This document shows positions 1 to 7,156 of a stretch of DNA of 17,145 nt, one piece after another; the stretch's first letter is position 1, and the number at the start of each line of letters is the position of its first letter. Below the pieces are notes generated by a model that was given only the letters and a program-made list of their open reading frames with translations, made no database searches and had not been told where the DNA came from. Made by a program: the position numbers and the translations under genes. Location: assembly GCA_035997545.1 (NCBI GenBank), contig DASYIL010000289.1:1-17145 (forward strand), written 5' to 3'. The DNA is from GCA-003244245 sp035997545 (lineage in GTDB: Bacteria; Actinomycetota; Actinomycetes; Mycobacteriales; Pseudonocardiaceae).

Positions 1-144
1 GCGCCGCCTCCGGCCCCGGACAGGTCACCTCCAGCGCGGCAGAGCGGCCAGGCTCGGTGAGCGACCCGTGCGCGAGGAACGCACCGCGCCAGGAGGCCTC
101 GGCATCGCAGAGACCACCGGAGACGACCTGCGGGGGCAGCCCGC
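1..144 (-). CDS. whiA: WhiA middle fragment, inverted relative to the rest of the gene
   Basis: Read on the minus strand from 142 to 2, this stretch is one open frame that begins GLPPQVVSGGLCDAEASW and runs through AFLAHGSLTEPGR to VTCPGPEAA. That is the central LAGLIDADG-like part of WhiA, the DNA-binding regulator of sporulation and cell division in actinobacteria. The family protein then continues with a short stretch of about five to eight residues and GAARRLGI, and exactly that continuation is found on the plus strand from 133. So two pieces that are neighbours in a normal whiA lie here in opposite orientations. The fragment has no start or stop of its own and may continue past base 1. 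The identity is firm from several conserved blocks. Whether the inversion is real or an artefact of amplification or assembly cannot be told from the window. Confidence 0.85.
133..144. other. Inversion joint inside whiA with short shared sequence
   Basis: Bases 133-144 can be read as part of both pieces. On the plus strand they encode Gly-Ala-Ala-Arg of the C-terminal piece. On the minus strand they encode the start of the inverted GLPP segment. Left of 133 only the minus-strand reading fits WhiA, and right of 144 only the plus-strand reading fits. About 10-12 bases are therefore shared at the joint, which is the microhomology expected at a template-switch or inverted-repeat crossover. Confidence 0.7.
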
Positions 145-624
145 CGGCTGGGCATCGCGGCCAAGGCGCGCGAGGTCCGGGGCGCCGATCGGGTGGTGGT
201 CCGCGACGGGGACGCCATCGGTGCGCTGCTGACCCGGATCGGCGCTCACGACTCGGTGCTGGCCTGGGAAGAACGCAGGGTGCGCCGCGAGGTCCGCGCC
301 ACCGCCAACCGGCTGGCCAACTTCGATGACGCCAACCTGCGCCGGTCCGCGCGCGCGGCGGTGGCCTCAGCGGCGCGGGTCCGCCGCGCCATGGAGCTGC
401 TCGGCGAGGACATCCCAGGGCACCTGCTCACTGCTGGCCGGCTGCGGCTGGAGCACCGGCAGGCCTCGCTGGAGGAGCTTGGCCAGCTCGCTGATCCGCC
501 GATGACCAAGGACGCGGTGGCGGGCCGGATCCGCCGGCTGCTCGCGATGGCCGACCGGCGGGCCGAGGATCTCGGGTTGCCGGACACTGAGTCTGTGGTC
601 ACCCCTGACATGCTGGAGGCGTGA
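133..624 (+). CDS. whiA: WhiA C-terminal part (5' end missing), sporulation transcription regulator
   Basis: The plus-strand frame from 133 reads GAARRLGIAAKAREVRG, then VVVRDGDAIGALLTRIGAH, and ends at TGA 622-624. It matches the last ~163 residues of WhiA. It includes the ATANRLANFDDANLRRSARA block and the C-terminal helix-turn-helix domain (EHRQASLEELGQLADPPM, then a basic GRIRRLLAMADRR helix). WhiA works with WhiB to switch on sporulation-septation genes in Streptomyces. Upstream of whiA one normally finds uvrC, rapZ and yvcK, and downstream gap, which is what follows here. The frame has no plausible start: GTG 193 lies in the middle of the conserved domain. The N-terminal half is not present on this strand, because the sequence before ~133 is the inverted fragment. 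As drawn, this locus would not make intact WhiA. Confidence 0.9.
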   Translation, partial: GAARRLGIAAKAREVRGADRVVVRDGDAIGALLTRIGAHDSVLAWEERRVRREVRATANRLANFDDANLRRSARAAVASAARVRRAMELLGEDIPGHLLTAGRLRLEHRQASLEELGQLADPPMTKDAVAGRIRRLLAMADRRAEDLGLPDTESVVTPDMLEA

Positions 625-646
625 CGTCGTGAACACCCCCGCAGCT

Positions 647-661
647 CCCCCTCCCGGGGGG
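647..661 (+). terminator. Weak GC-rich stem-loop after whiA
   Basis: CCCCC at 647-651 can pair with the run of G at 656-661 around a short loop. It lies 22 bases after the whiA stop and about 100 bases before gap, with no T-run. It may be a terminator or only chance pairing in G+C-rich DNA. Confidence 0.2.
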
Positions 662-762
662 CCTGCGCGATGGCATCCGGCCGATAGGGTGGCGGCCCAG
701 AGCCAGGGCAATGCAGCCGTGCCGGCCGTGGCAGCTGGTCTGCGTGGAGAGGAGAGGTCAAA

Positions 763-1763
<1,001 letters not shown>

Positions 1764-1767
<4 letters not shown>

Positions 1768-2978
1768 GGACGCTCGACGATCTGCTCGCCGTGGGCGTGT
1801 CGGGCCGGTCCGTGCTGGTTCGAACCGACCTCAACGTGCCTGTGGATGCCCAATCCTCAGGCACAAGCCGGATCACTGACGACGGCCGGATCCGGGCCTC
1901 ACTGCCTACCCTGCGGGCGCTGACCAGCGCTGGGGCCCGGGTGGTGGTGACAGCCCACCTGGGACGCCCCAAAGGGGAACCTGACCCGGCGTACTCACTG
2001 GCCCCGGTTGCCGCACGGTTAGGCGAGTTGCTGGGTGCCCCGGTGGTGGCGGCGACCGACGTCGTCGGCGACTCGGCTCGCGAGGCGGTGGCCGGCTTGG
2101 CTGACGGTGCGGTCGCGCTGCTGGAGAACGTCCGCTTCGACCCGCGGGAGACCTCCAAGGATGCCGCCGAGCGGGGCGCGCTGGCCGACGAGCTCGCCGC
2201 ACTGGTGGGTCGCGACGGTGCATTCGTCTCCGACGGGTTCGGCGTGGTGCATCGCGTGCAGGCCTCGGTCGTCGACGTCGCCGAGCGGTTGCGGGCCTAT
2301 GCCGGCACCCTGGTGCTCGCCGAGCTGACCACCCTGCGGCGGCTCATTGAAGCACCGGACCGTCCCTACGCCGTGGTGCTGGGTGGGTCGAAGGTGTCCG
2401 ACAAGCTCGGCGTGATCGAGGCGTTGCTGCCGAAGGTGGATACCCTGCTTGTCGGCGGCGGGATGTGCTTTACTTTCCTGGCCGCCCAGGGCGGCTATCC
2501 GGTGGGTGATTCGCTGCTGGAGCAGGACATGGTGGAGGTGTGCGCCCGGCTGCTGGAAGCCTCCGGCGACACGATCCGGCTGCCCCACGACGTGGTCGTC
2601 GCCGACAAGTTCGCGGCGGACGCGAATACCCGCACGGTGCCCGCCGGGGAGATCCCGGACGGGTGGATGGGCCTGGACATCGGCCCCGAGACGGTGCGTG
2701 ACTTCGCCGCGGCGCTGGCCGCAGCGGCCACGGTGTTCTGGAACGGCCCCATGGGTGTGTTCGAGCTCAGCCCATTTGCGGCGGGTACCCTCGGGGTCGC
2801 CGAGACCATCGCAGGGTCGGCCGCGTTCAGCGTCGTCGGCGGCGGTGACTCGGCGGCCGCCGTGCGGCTGCTGGGCCTGCCCGAGGACGGATTCTCGCAT
2901 ATCTCCACCGGCGGTGGCGCGTCTCTGGAGTTTCTCGAGGGCAAGACCCTGCCCGGCGTCGCGGTACTGGAGGAGTAG
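1764..2978 (+). CDS. pgk: Phosphoglycerate kinase
   Basis: Phosphoglycerate kinase transfers phosphate from 1,3-bisphosphoglycerate to ADP, the first ATP-yielding step of glycolysis. It has 404 residues, normal for the family. The N-terminal substrate-binding domain carries VRTDLNVPVD (residues ~19-28), the HLGRPKGEPD loop and FVSDGFGVVHR, the actinobacterial form of the DAFG motif. The C-terminal nucleotide domain has LGGSKVSDKLGVIEALL, WNGPMGVFE and GGGDSAAAV, followed by HISTGGGASLEFLEGK. The start GTG 1764 overlaps the gap stop. The stop TAG is three bases before tpiA. The end of pgk also supplies the GGAGGAG ribosome site (2969-2975) for tpiA. Confidence 0.97.
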
Positions 2979-2981
2979 GCA

Positions 2982-3767
2982 ATGCCCAGGAAACCGCTGC
3001 TAGCAGGCAACTGGAAGATGAACCTCAACCATCTCGAGGCCATCGCCCTGGTGCAGAAGCTCGCCTTCGCCCTGCCGGAGAAGTACTTCGCCAAAGTCGA
3101 GGTGGTGGTGCTTCCGCCGTTCACCGCGTTGCGCAGCGTGCAGGCCCTCATTGAGGGGGACAAGTTGCTGGTGGGCTACGGCGCGCAGGACCTGGCCCCG
3201 AAGGACTCCGGGCCCTACACCGGCGACGTGTCCGGACCGATGTTGGCCAAGCTGGCCTGCAGCTGCGTCGTCGTCGGGCACTCCGAGCGGCGTGAACACC
3301 ACGGTGAGGACGACGGGGTCGTGGCCAGCAAAGTGCGGGCTGCGCTGCGCAATGGGCTGGTCCCGATCCTGTGCGTGGGCGAAGGCCTGGAGATCCGTGA
3401 GGCTGGCGGACACCTGGCGCACAGCACCGGGCAACTGCGCGCCGGGCTCAAGGGCCTGTCCGCTGAGCAGGTCCGAACCGTCGTCGTGGCCTATGAGCCC
3501 ATCTGGGCGATCGGCACCGGTCGGGTCGCCACACCGGGCGACGCGCAGGAGGTCTGCGGCGCGCTGCGGGAGGCGTTGGCGGACAAGTACGGCACCGCGG
3601 TTGCCGACGACGTCCGGGTGCTCTACGGCGGATCGGTCAAATCGAGCAATATCGCCGATCTCGTCGCCGAACCAGACATCGACGGTGCCCTGGTGGGCGG
3701 CGCCAGCCTGGACGCCGACGAGTTCGCGAAGCTCTGTGCGCTGGCCGCAGGGGGCCCCCTGCCATAA
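2982..3767 (+). CDS. tpiA: Triosephosphate isomerase
   Basis: This TIM-barrel enzyme interconverts dihydroxyacetone phosphate and glyceraldehyde-3-phosphate. It has 261 residues. The active-site residues are visible: Lys12 in AGNWKMN, His100 in VVGHSERR, and catalytic Glu172 in AYEPIWAIGTG, followed by the mobile loop. The phosphate-binding LYGGSVKSSNI and DGALVGGASLD motifs are near the C-terminus. The ATG at 2982 is well placed after GGAGGAG within the end of pgk. The stop TAA is 98 bases before the chosen secG start. Confidence 0.97.
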   Translation: MPRKPLLAGNWKMNLNHLEAIALVQKLAFALPEKYFAKVEVVVLPPFTALRSVQALIEGDKLLVGYGAQDLAPKDSGPYTGDVSGPMLAKLACSCVVVGHSERREHHGEDDGVVASKVRAALRNGLVPILCVGEGLEIREAGGHLAHSTGQLRAGLKGLSAEQVRTVVVAYEPIWAIGTGRVATPGDAQEVCGALREALADKYGTAVADDVRVLYGGSVKSSNIADLVAEPDIDGALVGGASLDADEFAKLCALAAGGPLP

Positions 3768-3828
3768 CGTGAATGGCCGTGACCAAGAGGACCAAGAGGC
3801 GGGGGGCGCGGTCGGTTGCGGGACGGGG

Positions 3829-3834
3829 TAATCT
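3829..3834 (+). promoter_or_regulatory. Possible -10 box upstream of secG
   Basis: TAATCT fits the actinobacterial TANNNT -10 consensus and is unusually AT-rich for its surroundings. It is 32 bases before the secG ATG. No good -35 hexamer is seen 16-18 bases upstream. It could give secG-rbpA a promoter separate from gap-pgk-tpiA. Confidence 0.3.
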
Positions 3835-3865
3835 TGCGAATCAGTCGTTGTCCGACGAGGGTGTG

Positions 3866-4099
3866 ATGAAGACCTTCCTGCAGATCGTGCTCCTGGCCAC
3901 CAGCATCGCGCTGATCCTGTTGATCTTATTGCACCGAAGTCGCGGTGGAGGGTTGTCTAGCCTGTTCGGCGGCGGCGTCCAATCGAGTCTGTCCGGATCC
4001 AGCGTCGTGGAAAAGAACCTGGATCGGCTGACGCTGTTCGTCAGCTCGGTGTGGGTGATCTCCATCGTGGGGGTCGGACTCCTGATCAAGATCGGCTGA
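3866..4099 (+). CDS. secG: SecG, small subunit of the SecYEG translocon
   Basis: SecG is a small membrane subunit that assists SecA-driven protein export through SecYE. The 77-residue product has two predicted membrane helices, about residues 4-23 and 57-74. Between them is the conserved cytoplasmic loop HRSRGGGLSSLFGGG and SSLSGSSVVEKNLDRLT, typical of actinobacterial SecG. I chose ATG 3866 because GAGG (3857-3860) sits five bases upstream and the length equals the family's usual 77 residues. The frame stays open back to ATG 3773, but those 31 extra residues are basic and unlike SecG. GTG 3863, directly before the ATG, is a possible alternative giving one more residue. It follows tpiA, a conserved actinobacterial arrangement. 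Confidence 0.93.
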   Translation: MKTFLQIVLLATSIALILLILLHRSRGGGLSSLFGGGVQSSLSGSSVVEKNLDRLTLFVSSVWVISIVGVGLLIKIG

Positions 4100-4102
4100 G
4101 CG

Positions 4103-4123
4103 GCTCCGGGTGACACCCGGGGC
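4103..4123 (+). other. Strong stem-loop between secG and rbpA
   Basis: CCGGGTG at 4106-4112 and CACCCGG at 4114-4120 form a perfect 7-base inverted repeat around a single A. The stem extends through a T-G wobble and two further pairs to 4103 and 4123. It lies four bases after the secG stop and has no T-run after it. It could act as a partial terminator, an mRNA-stabilising hairpin, or a protein-binding palindrome that lowers rbpA expression relative to secG. Confidence 0.5.
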
Positions 4124-4146
4124 GGTTCCGCGAGGTGAGGCGATCA

Positions 4147-4488
4147 ATGGCAAGCGGTAATGCGATCCGCGGTACGCGGGTCGGAGCAGGTCCGATGGGG
4201 GAGTCCGAGCGGGGAGAGACTGCCCCCCGTCGTCGGGTCACCTACTGGTGCGCGAACGGGCATGAGTCTCGCCCGTCGTTCGCGGTTGAGGCTGAGGTAC
4301 CCGAGGTCTGGGACTGCCCGCGGTGCGGTTTTCCGGCCGGGCGCAACGAGCAGCGGCCACCGGACGCGCGGCGTAACGAGCCCTACAAGACGCACTTGGC
4401 CTACGTGAAGGAACGCCGATCCGATGCCGACGGCGAGGCCATCCTCGCGGAGGCGCTGGCTAGGCTGAAGGCGGCACGCGAGCCCTGA
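4147..4488 (+). CDS. rbpA: RbpA-family RNA polymerase-binding protein, zinc-type
   Basis: RbpA is an actinobacterial RNA polymerase accessory protein that binds the core enzyme and group-1/2 sigma factors and stabilises open complexes. The 113-residue product has the N-terminal AIRGTRVGAG tail and a basic linker APRRRV. A central core has Cys35, His39, Cys57 and Cys60 (WCANGH ... CPRC), the C-H-C-C zinc arrangement known for Streptomyces RbpA and absent in Mycobacterium. The C-terminal helical region reads YKTHLAYVKERRSDADG, where canonical RbpA has THWDML.ERR for sigma binding. The Trp and Met contact positions are therefore changed, so this may be a paralogue with altered sigma preference. 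The start ATG 4147 follows GAGGTGAGG (4132-4140). Another in-frame ATG at 4135 lies before this ribosome site and was not chosen. Confidence 0.88.
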   Translation: MASGNAIRGTRVGAGPMGESERGETAPRRRVTYWCANGHESRPSFAVEAEVPEVWDCPRCGFPAGRNEQRPPDARRNEPYKTHLAYVKERRSDADGEAILAEALARLKAAREP

Positions 4489-4497
4489 TGTTGGGCG

Positions 4498-4511
4498 CCC
4501 CCGCGAGGGGG
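4498..4511. terminator. Stem-loop between convergent rbpA and pgl
   Basis: CCCCC (4498-4502) pairs with GGGGG (4507-4511) around a GCGA tetraloop of the stable GNRA kind. It is nine bases after the rbpA stop and about 50 bases beyond the pgl stop, so it could end transcripts from both directions. No T-run follows on either strand, as is common for actinobacterial terminators. Confidence 0.5.
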
Positions 4512-4561
4512 TAGACGACTTCTCGCACCGAATGAATCGACACTGCGCGACGCACCGGCGG

Positions 4562-5335
4562 TTAGCGGGGGAGGAGGTCGGTGGGGAGCTTGGCGGCGGC
4601 GGCTCGGTCCAGTAGCCACAGCGTGCGGCGGCGGCCGGTGGCGCCCGCGGCGGGCACCTGCACCTCCCCGGCGCCGCGCAGTGCCATTGTCACTGCTGCG
4701 GCCTTCTCCGACTCTGAGGCGATCAACCACACCTCCGCGGCACACCGAATGGCCGGCAGGGTCAGGGTGATCCGGGTAGGCGGCGGCTTGGGACTGCCCC
4801 GCACGCCGATCACCGCGCGTTCGGTCTCATAGACCGCCGGGGAGCCGGGAAACACCGAGGCGACGTGGCCGTCTTCGCCGACGCCGAGACAGCAGATGTC
4901 GAACGACGGCGCCGGGCCGCGATCCTCCGGCCGCAGTTGGCGCACCAGGAGGTCTTCGTAGGCCCGGGCGGCGGCGTCTGGGTCGTCCCCCCAAGGGCCG
5001 TCGGAGGCACCCATCGGGTAAACCCGGGTGGGATCCACCCCGACGTGGTTGAGTAGCGCCTCGCGAGCCTGGGTCTCGTTGCGATCCGGGTGACCACTGG
5101 GAAGGAAGCGCTCGTCGCTCCAGTAGACATCCAGCCGGCGCCAGTCCACTGCCGCGGCGGCTTGGGTGTTCGCTAGCTGACGGAGCACCGCGATACCGGT
5201 GCGTCCACCGGTCAGCACCACTGATGCCGACCCTGAAGCGGTCTGAATGTCCACGATCCGGGTGACCAGCCGGGCGGCGGTCGCCGCGGCGAGCACCTCC
5301 GCGGTGGCGTGCACCACCACGTCGGGGCGGCTCAC
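4562..5335 (-). CDS. pgl: 6-phosphogluconolactonase
   Basis: Pgl hydrolyses 6-phosphogluconolactone, the product of Zwf, to 6-phosphogluconate. The 257-residue protein shows the NagB/DevB fold signatures: VVLTGGRTG (residues ~39-47), DVYWSDERFLPSGHPDRNE and the active-site block LGVGEDGHVASVFPG with His157. A SPKPPPTRITLTLPAI segment follows, also typical of the family. The start GTG 5335 overlaps the opcA stop by four bases (GTGA on the minus strand), so translation is coupled. It is the last gene of the pentose-phosphate operon and converges on rbpA. Confidence 0.95.
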   Translation of the reverse strand: MSRPDVVVHATAEVLAAATAARLVTRIVDIQTASGSASVVLTGGRTGIAVLRQLANTQAAAAVDWRRLDVYWSDERFLPSGHPDRNETQAREALLNHVGVDPTRVYPMGASDGPWGDDPDAAARAYEDLLVRQLRPEDRGPAPSFDICCLGVGEDGHVASVFPGSPAVYETERAVIGVRGSPKPPPTRITLTLPAIRCAAEVWLIASESEKAAAVTMALRGAGEVQVPAAGATGRRRTLWLLDRAAAAKLPTDLLPR

Positions 5336-6327
5336 TGGTCGCCCCGGGTCTCACTCCGCGCGTCACCCGAGCCCTTCGCCGAAATGGTGCGACGGGGGGT
5401 GGTCGCGGCCCGGCTGTTCACCTCGGTCAGCGCCTGCAGCGCGGCCTGGTAGATCTCGTCGGGATCCAGCCGGCGCAGCTCCTCGGCGAGGCAGTCTCGC
5501 ACCGGGCGGCGCTTCAACGGCACCTGGCGGTTGGGCTGACCCGGCTGGCGCAAGGTGCCCACCTTCTCGGCGGGCCGGATCAATTCCACCGGGCCGGAAC
5601 GACGCTCCAGCACCGCCGAGGTGATCCCGCCGCCGGGACCGCTGGCGCGACGGCGGACCGGGACTTGCAGGCGGGACCGCAGCCAGCCGGCGAGCAGATC
5701 GGTGGACGGGTTGTCCGCACCGCCCGTGACGGTGACCGCCTCGACATCCTCATAGGGAGGCAGATCGAGCGCCGCGGCGAGCAGCGCGCGCCACGGAGTG
5801 AGCCGGGTCCACGCCAGGTCGGTGTCCCCGTCAGCGTAGGAGGTGTGGCGGATCTCCAGCGCCTTGATCGGCTGACGGGCCGCGGCGGCGTCAGTTATCC
5901 GGCGCTGCGCCAGCACTCCGATGGGGTCCTGCGCGGGGACTGGAGGGGCCACCCCCGGCCACCACGCGACCACCGGGCAATCTGGCAGCAGCAGCGGTAC
6001 CACTACGCTGTCTCCATGGTCGGCCAGCGGGCCATACAGACGCAGCACGAGCACCTCGGAGGCGCCGGCGTCACCACCGACGCGGATCTGTGCGTCCAGC
6101 CGGATCCCGGCCCGCTTGAGCCCTCTCGCTACCACGAGCACCCGGCAGGGATGCTCCCTGCTGGCCTCGTTGGCGGCCTCGATCGACTCTTCGACCTGCG
6201 CGGAGTCGTCGGTGACGATCACCAGGGTGAGCACCCGGCCCACGGCTACCGCGCCGCCGCGCTCCCGCATGTCGACCAATACGTGGTTCACCGCGGACGT
6301 GGTTGTCGAAGGTAGGTCGACGATCAT
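5332..6327 (-). CDS. opcA: OpcA, glucose-6-phosphate dehydrogenase assembly protein
   Basis: OpcA is an actinobacterial and cyanobacterial protein needed for correct assembly and activity of the tetrameric glucose-6-phosphate dehydrogenase. The 331 residues carry the family's N-terminal MIVDLPSTTTSAVNHVLVD, the central LLLPDCPVVAWWPGVAPP motif and DLAWTRLTPWRALLAAALD. The last ~27 residues are hydrophilic and look like a variable tail. The start ATG 6327 has a clear GGAGG site six bases upstream. It lies 22 bases after the photolyase remnant and so can be translated independently. OpcA normally follows zwf directly. Here two broken genes separate them by ~800 bases, yet opcA itself looks intact. 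Confidence 0.95.
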   Translation of the reverse strand: MIVDLPSTTTSAVNHVLVDMRERGGAVAVGRVLTLVIVTDDSAQVEESIEAANEASREHPCRVLVVARGLKRAGIRLDAQIRVGGDAGASEVLVLRLYGPLADHGDSVVVPLLLPDCPVVAWWPGVAPPVPAQDPIGVLAQRRITDAAAARQPIKALEIRHTSYADGDTDLAWTRLTPWRALLAAALDLPPYEDVEAVTVTGGADNPSTDLLAGWLRSRLQVPVRRRASGPGGGITSAVLERRSGPVELIRPAEKVGTLRQPGQPNRQVPLKRRPVRDCLAEELRRLDPDEIYQAALQALTEVNSRAATTPRRTISAKGSGDARSETRGDQ

Positions 6328-6349
6328 TGCTCGCCTCCGGCAAGGGAAG

Positions 6350-6835
6350 TCATTGTTCTCCTCCGGGTACGACCCGAGTTATGCTAGCGGTTTTGTCGCG
6401 GGCGGTGCGGAAGTAATCCGCCCCGTCGCGAAGGTCAATGATGGGCTCGGGGTAGTGCAGGCGAGCTCGGTGGTGTGGGTCCAGTTTCCAGGGTTGGTGT
6501 ACCGCGGGGCCGGGGATGCCGTGGAGTTCGGGGAGGTAGCGGCGGACGTAGTCACCGGATGGGTCGTAGCGTTTGGCCTGCCGCAGGGGATTGAGGATCC
6601 GGTTGGGTCGGGTGTCGGTGCCGGTGCCGGCGACCCATTGCCAGTTGAGCTGGTTGTTGGCGACGTCGGCGTCGACGAGTAAATCGAGGAAGTGCCGGGC
6701 GCCGATGCGCCAGTCCAGGTACAGGGTCTTGGTGAGGAAACTCGCGGTGATCAGGCGGGCGTGGCAGGCGGCGTGCAGCACAGGGCTGTCGTTCACCCGT
6801 AGATCGCGGGTGAACAGCGCGATCGCCACACTCAT
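6350..6835 (-). pseudogene. Photolyase/cryptochrome remnant with large in-frame internal deletion
   Basis: The frame is 161 codons, against about 450 for a class I DNA photolyase. Residues 1-25 (MSVAIALFTRDLRVNDSPVL...) are the start of the N-terminal photolyase domain. From about residue 27 the sequence is the C-terminal FAD-domain end: RLITASFLTKTLYLDWRIG, then NNQLNWQWVAGTGTDT, NPLRQAKRYDP and the VHQPWKL tail. Roughly 280-300 residues between them are missing, including the antenna site and most of the FAD pocket, so photorepair is not expected. The junction lies at about 6755-6775 and keeps the reading frame. The start ATG overlaps the stop of the preceding oxidoreductase remnant (ATGA). 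Both ends of the gene remain intact, which argues for internal deletion rather than gradual decay. Confidence 0.85.
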
Positions 6836-7120
6836 CGTGCTGGCCTACCGCGGGTGGCCGGACACGATGCAGGGGCAGCGTGATGCTCGGCGGTGCCGGT
6901 GATATTGCGGACCATGCCGCCGAAGACGATGCCATGGAAGGGGGCGATGGTTGTCCAGTAGAGATGTCCCGCCAGCCCGCGGGGTTCGAAGAGTGCCCGC
7001 TACCGCGGCCAGCTTGCCGGGGGTGCGCGCCACCGCGCGCACCTGGTGACCGGCGGCAAGCAATGCGGGGACGAGCCTGCCACCGAGGTAGCCAGTGGCG
7101 CCGAACACTACGCATCGCAT
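6832..7120 (-). pseudogene. NAD(P)-binding oxidoreductase (SDR, DUF2867 type) remnant with frameshifting internal deletion
   Basis: It starts at ATG 7120 after an AAGGA ribosome site. The first ~43 codons give a Rossmann start, MRCVVFGATGYLGGRLVPAL then GHQVRAVARTPGKLAA. At about 7003-6991 the recognisable protein moves to another frame. From 6996 that frame reads ALFEPRGLAGHLYW, then APFHGIVFGGMVRNITGTAE. This is the C-terminal signature of DUF2867-containing SDR proteins, which are usually around 500 residues. So about 400 residues are lost and the two ends are out of frame. The C-terminal frame still ends at TGA 6832-6834, overlapping the photolyase ATG, so the original gene was coupled to the photolyase. 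It lies 36 bases after zwf on the same strand. Confidence 0.78.
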
Positions 7121-7156
7121 GTCAGTAATCCTTGCGCGGGCCGGCCCACGCAGCGG

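Noticed and set aside
2019..2900. A 293-codon minus-strand frame opposite pgk
   Set aside because: It is antisense to an unambiguous pgk and has no family match, as expected from G+C-rich third positions.
3773..3865. A longer secG start adding 31 residues
   Set aside because: The extension is basic, unlike SecG, and the inner ATG has a better ribosome site and the exact family length.
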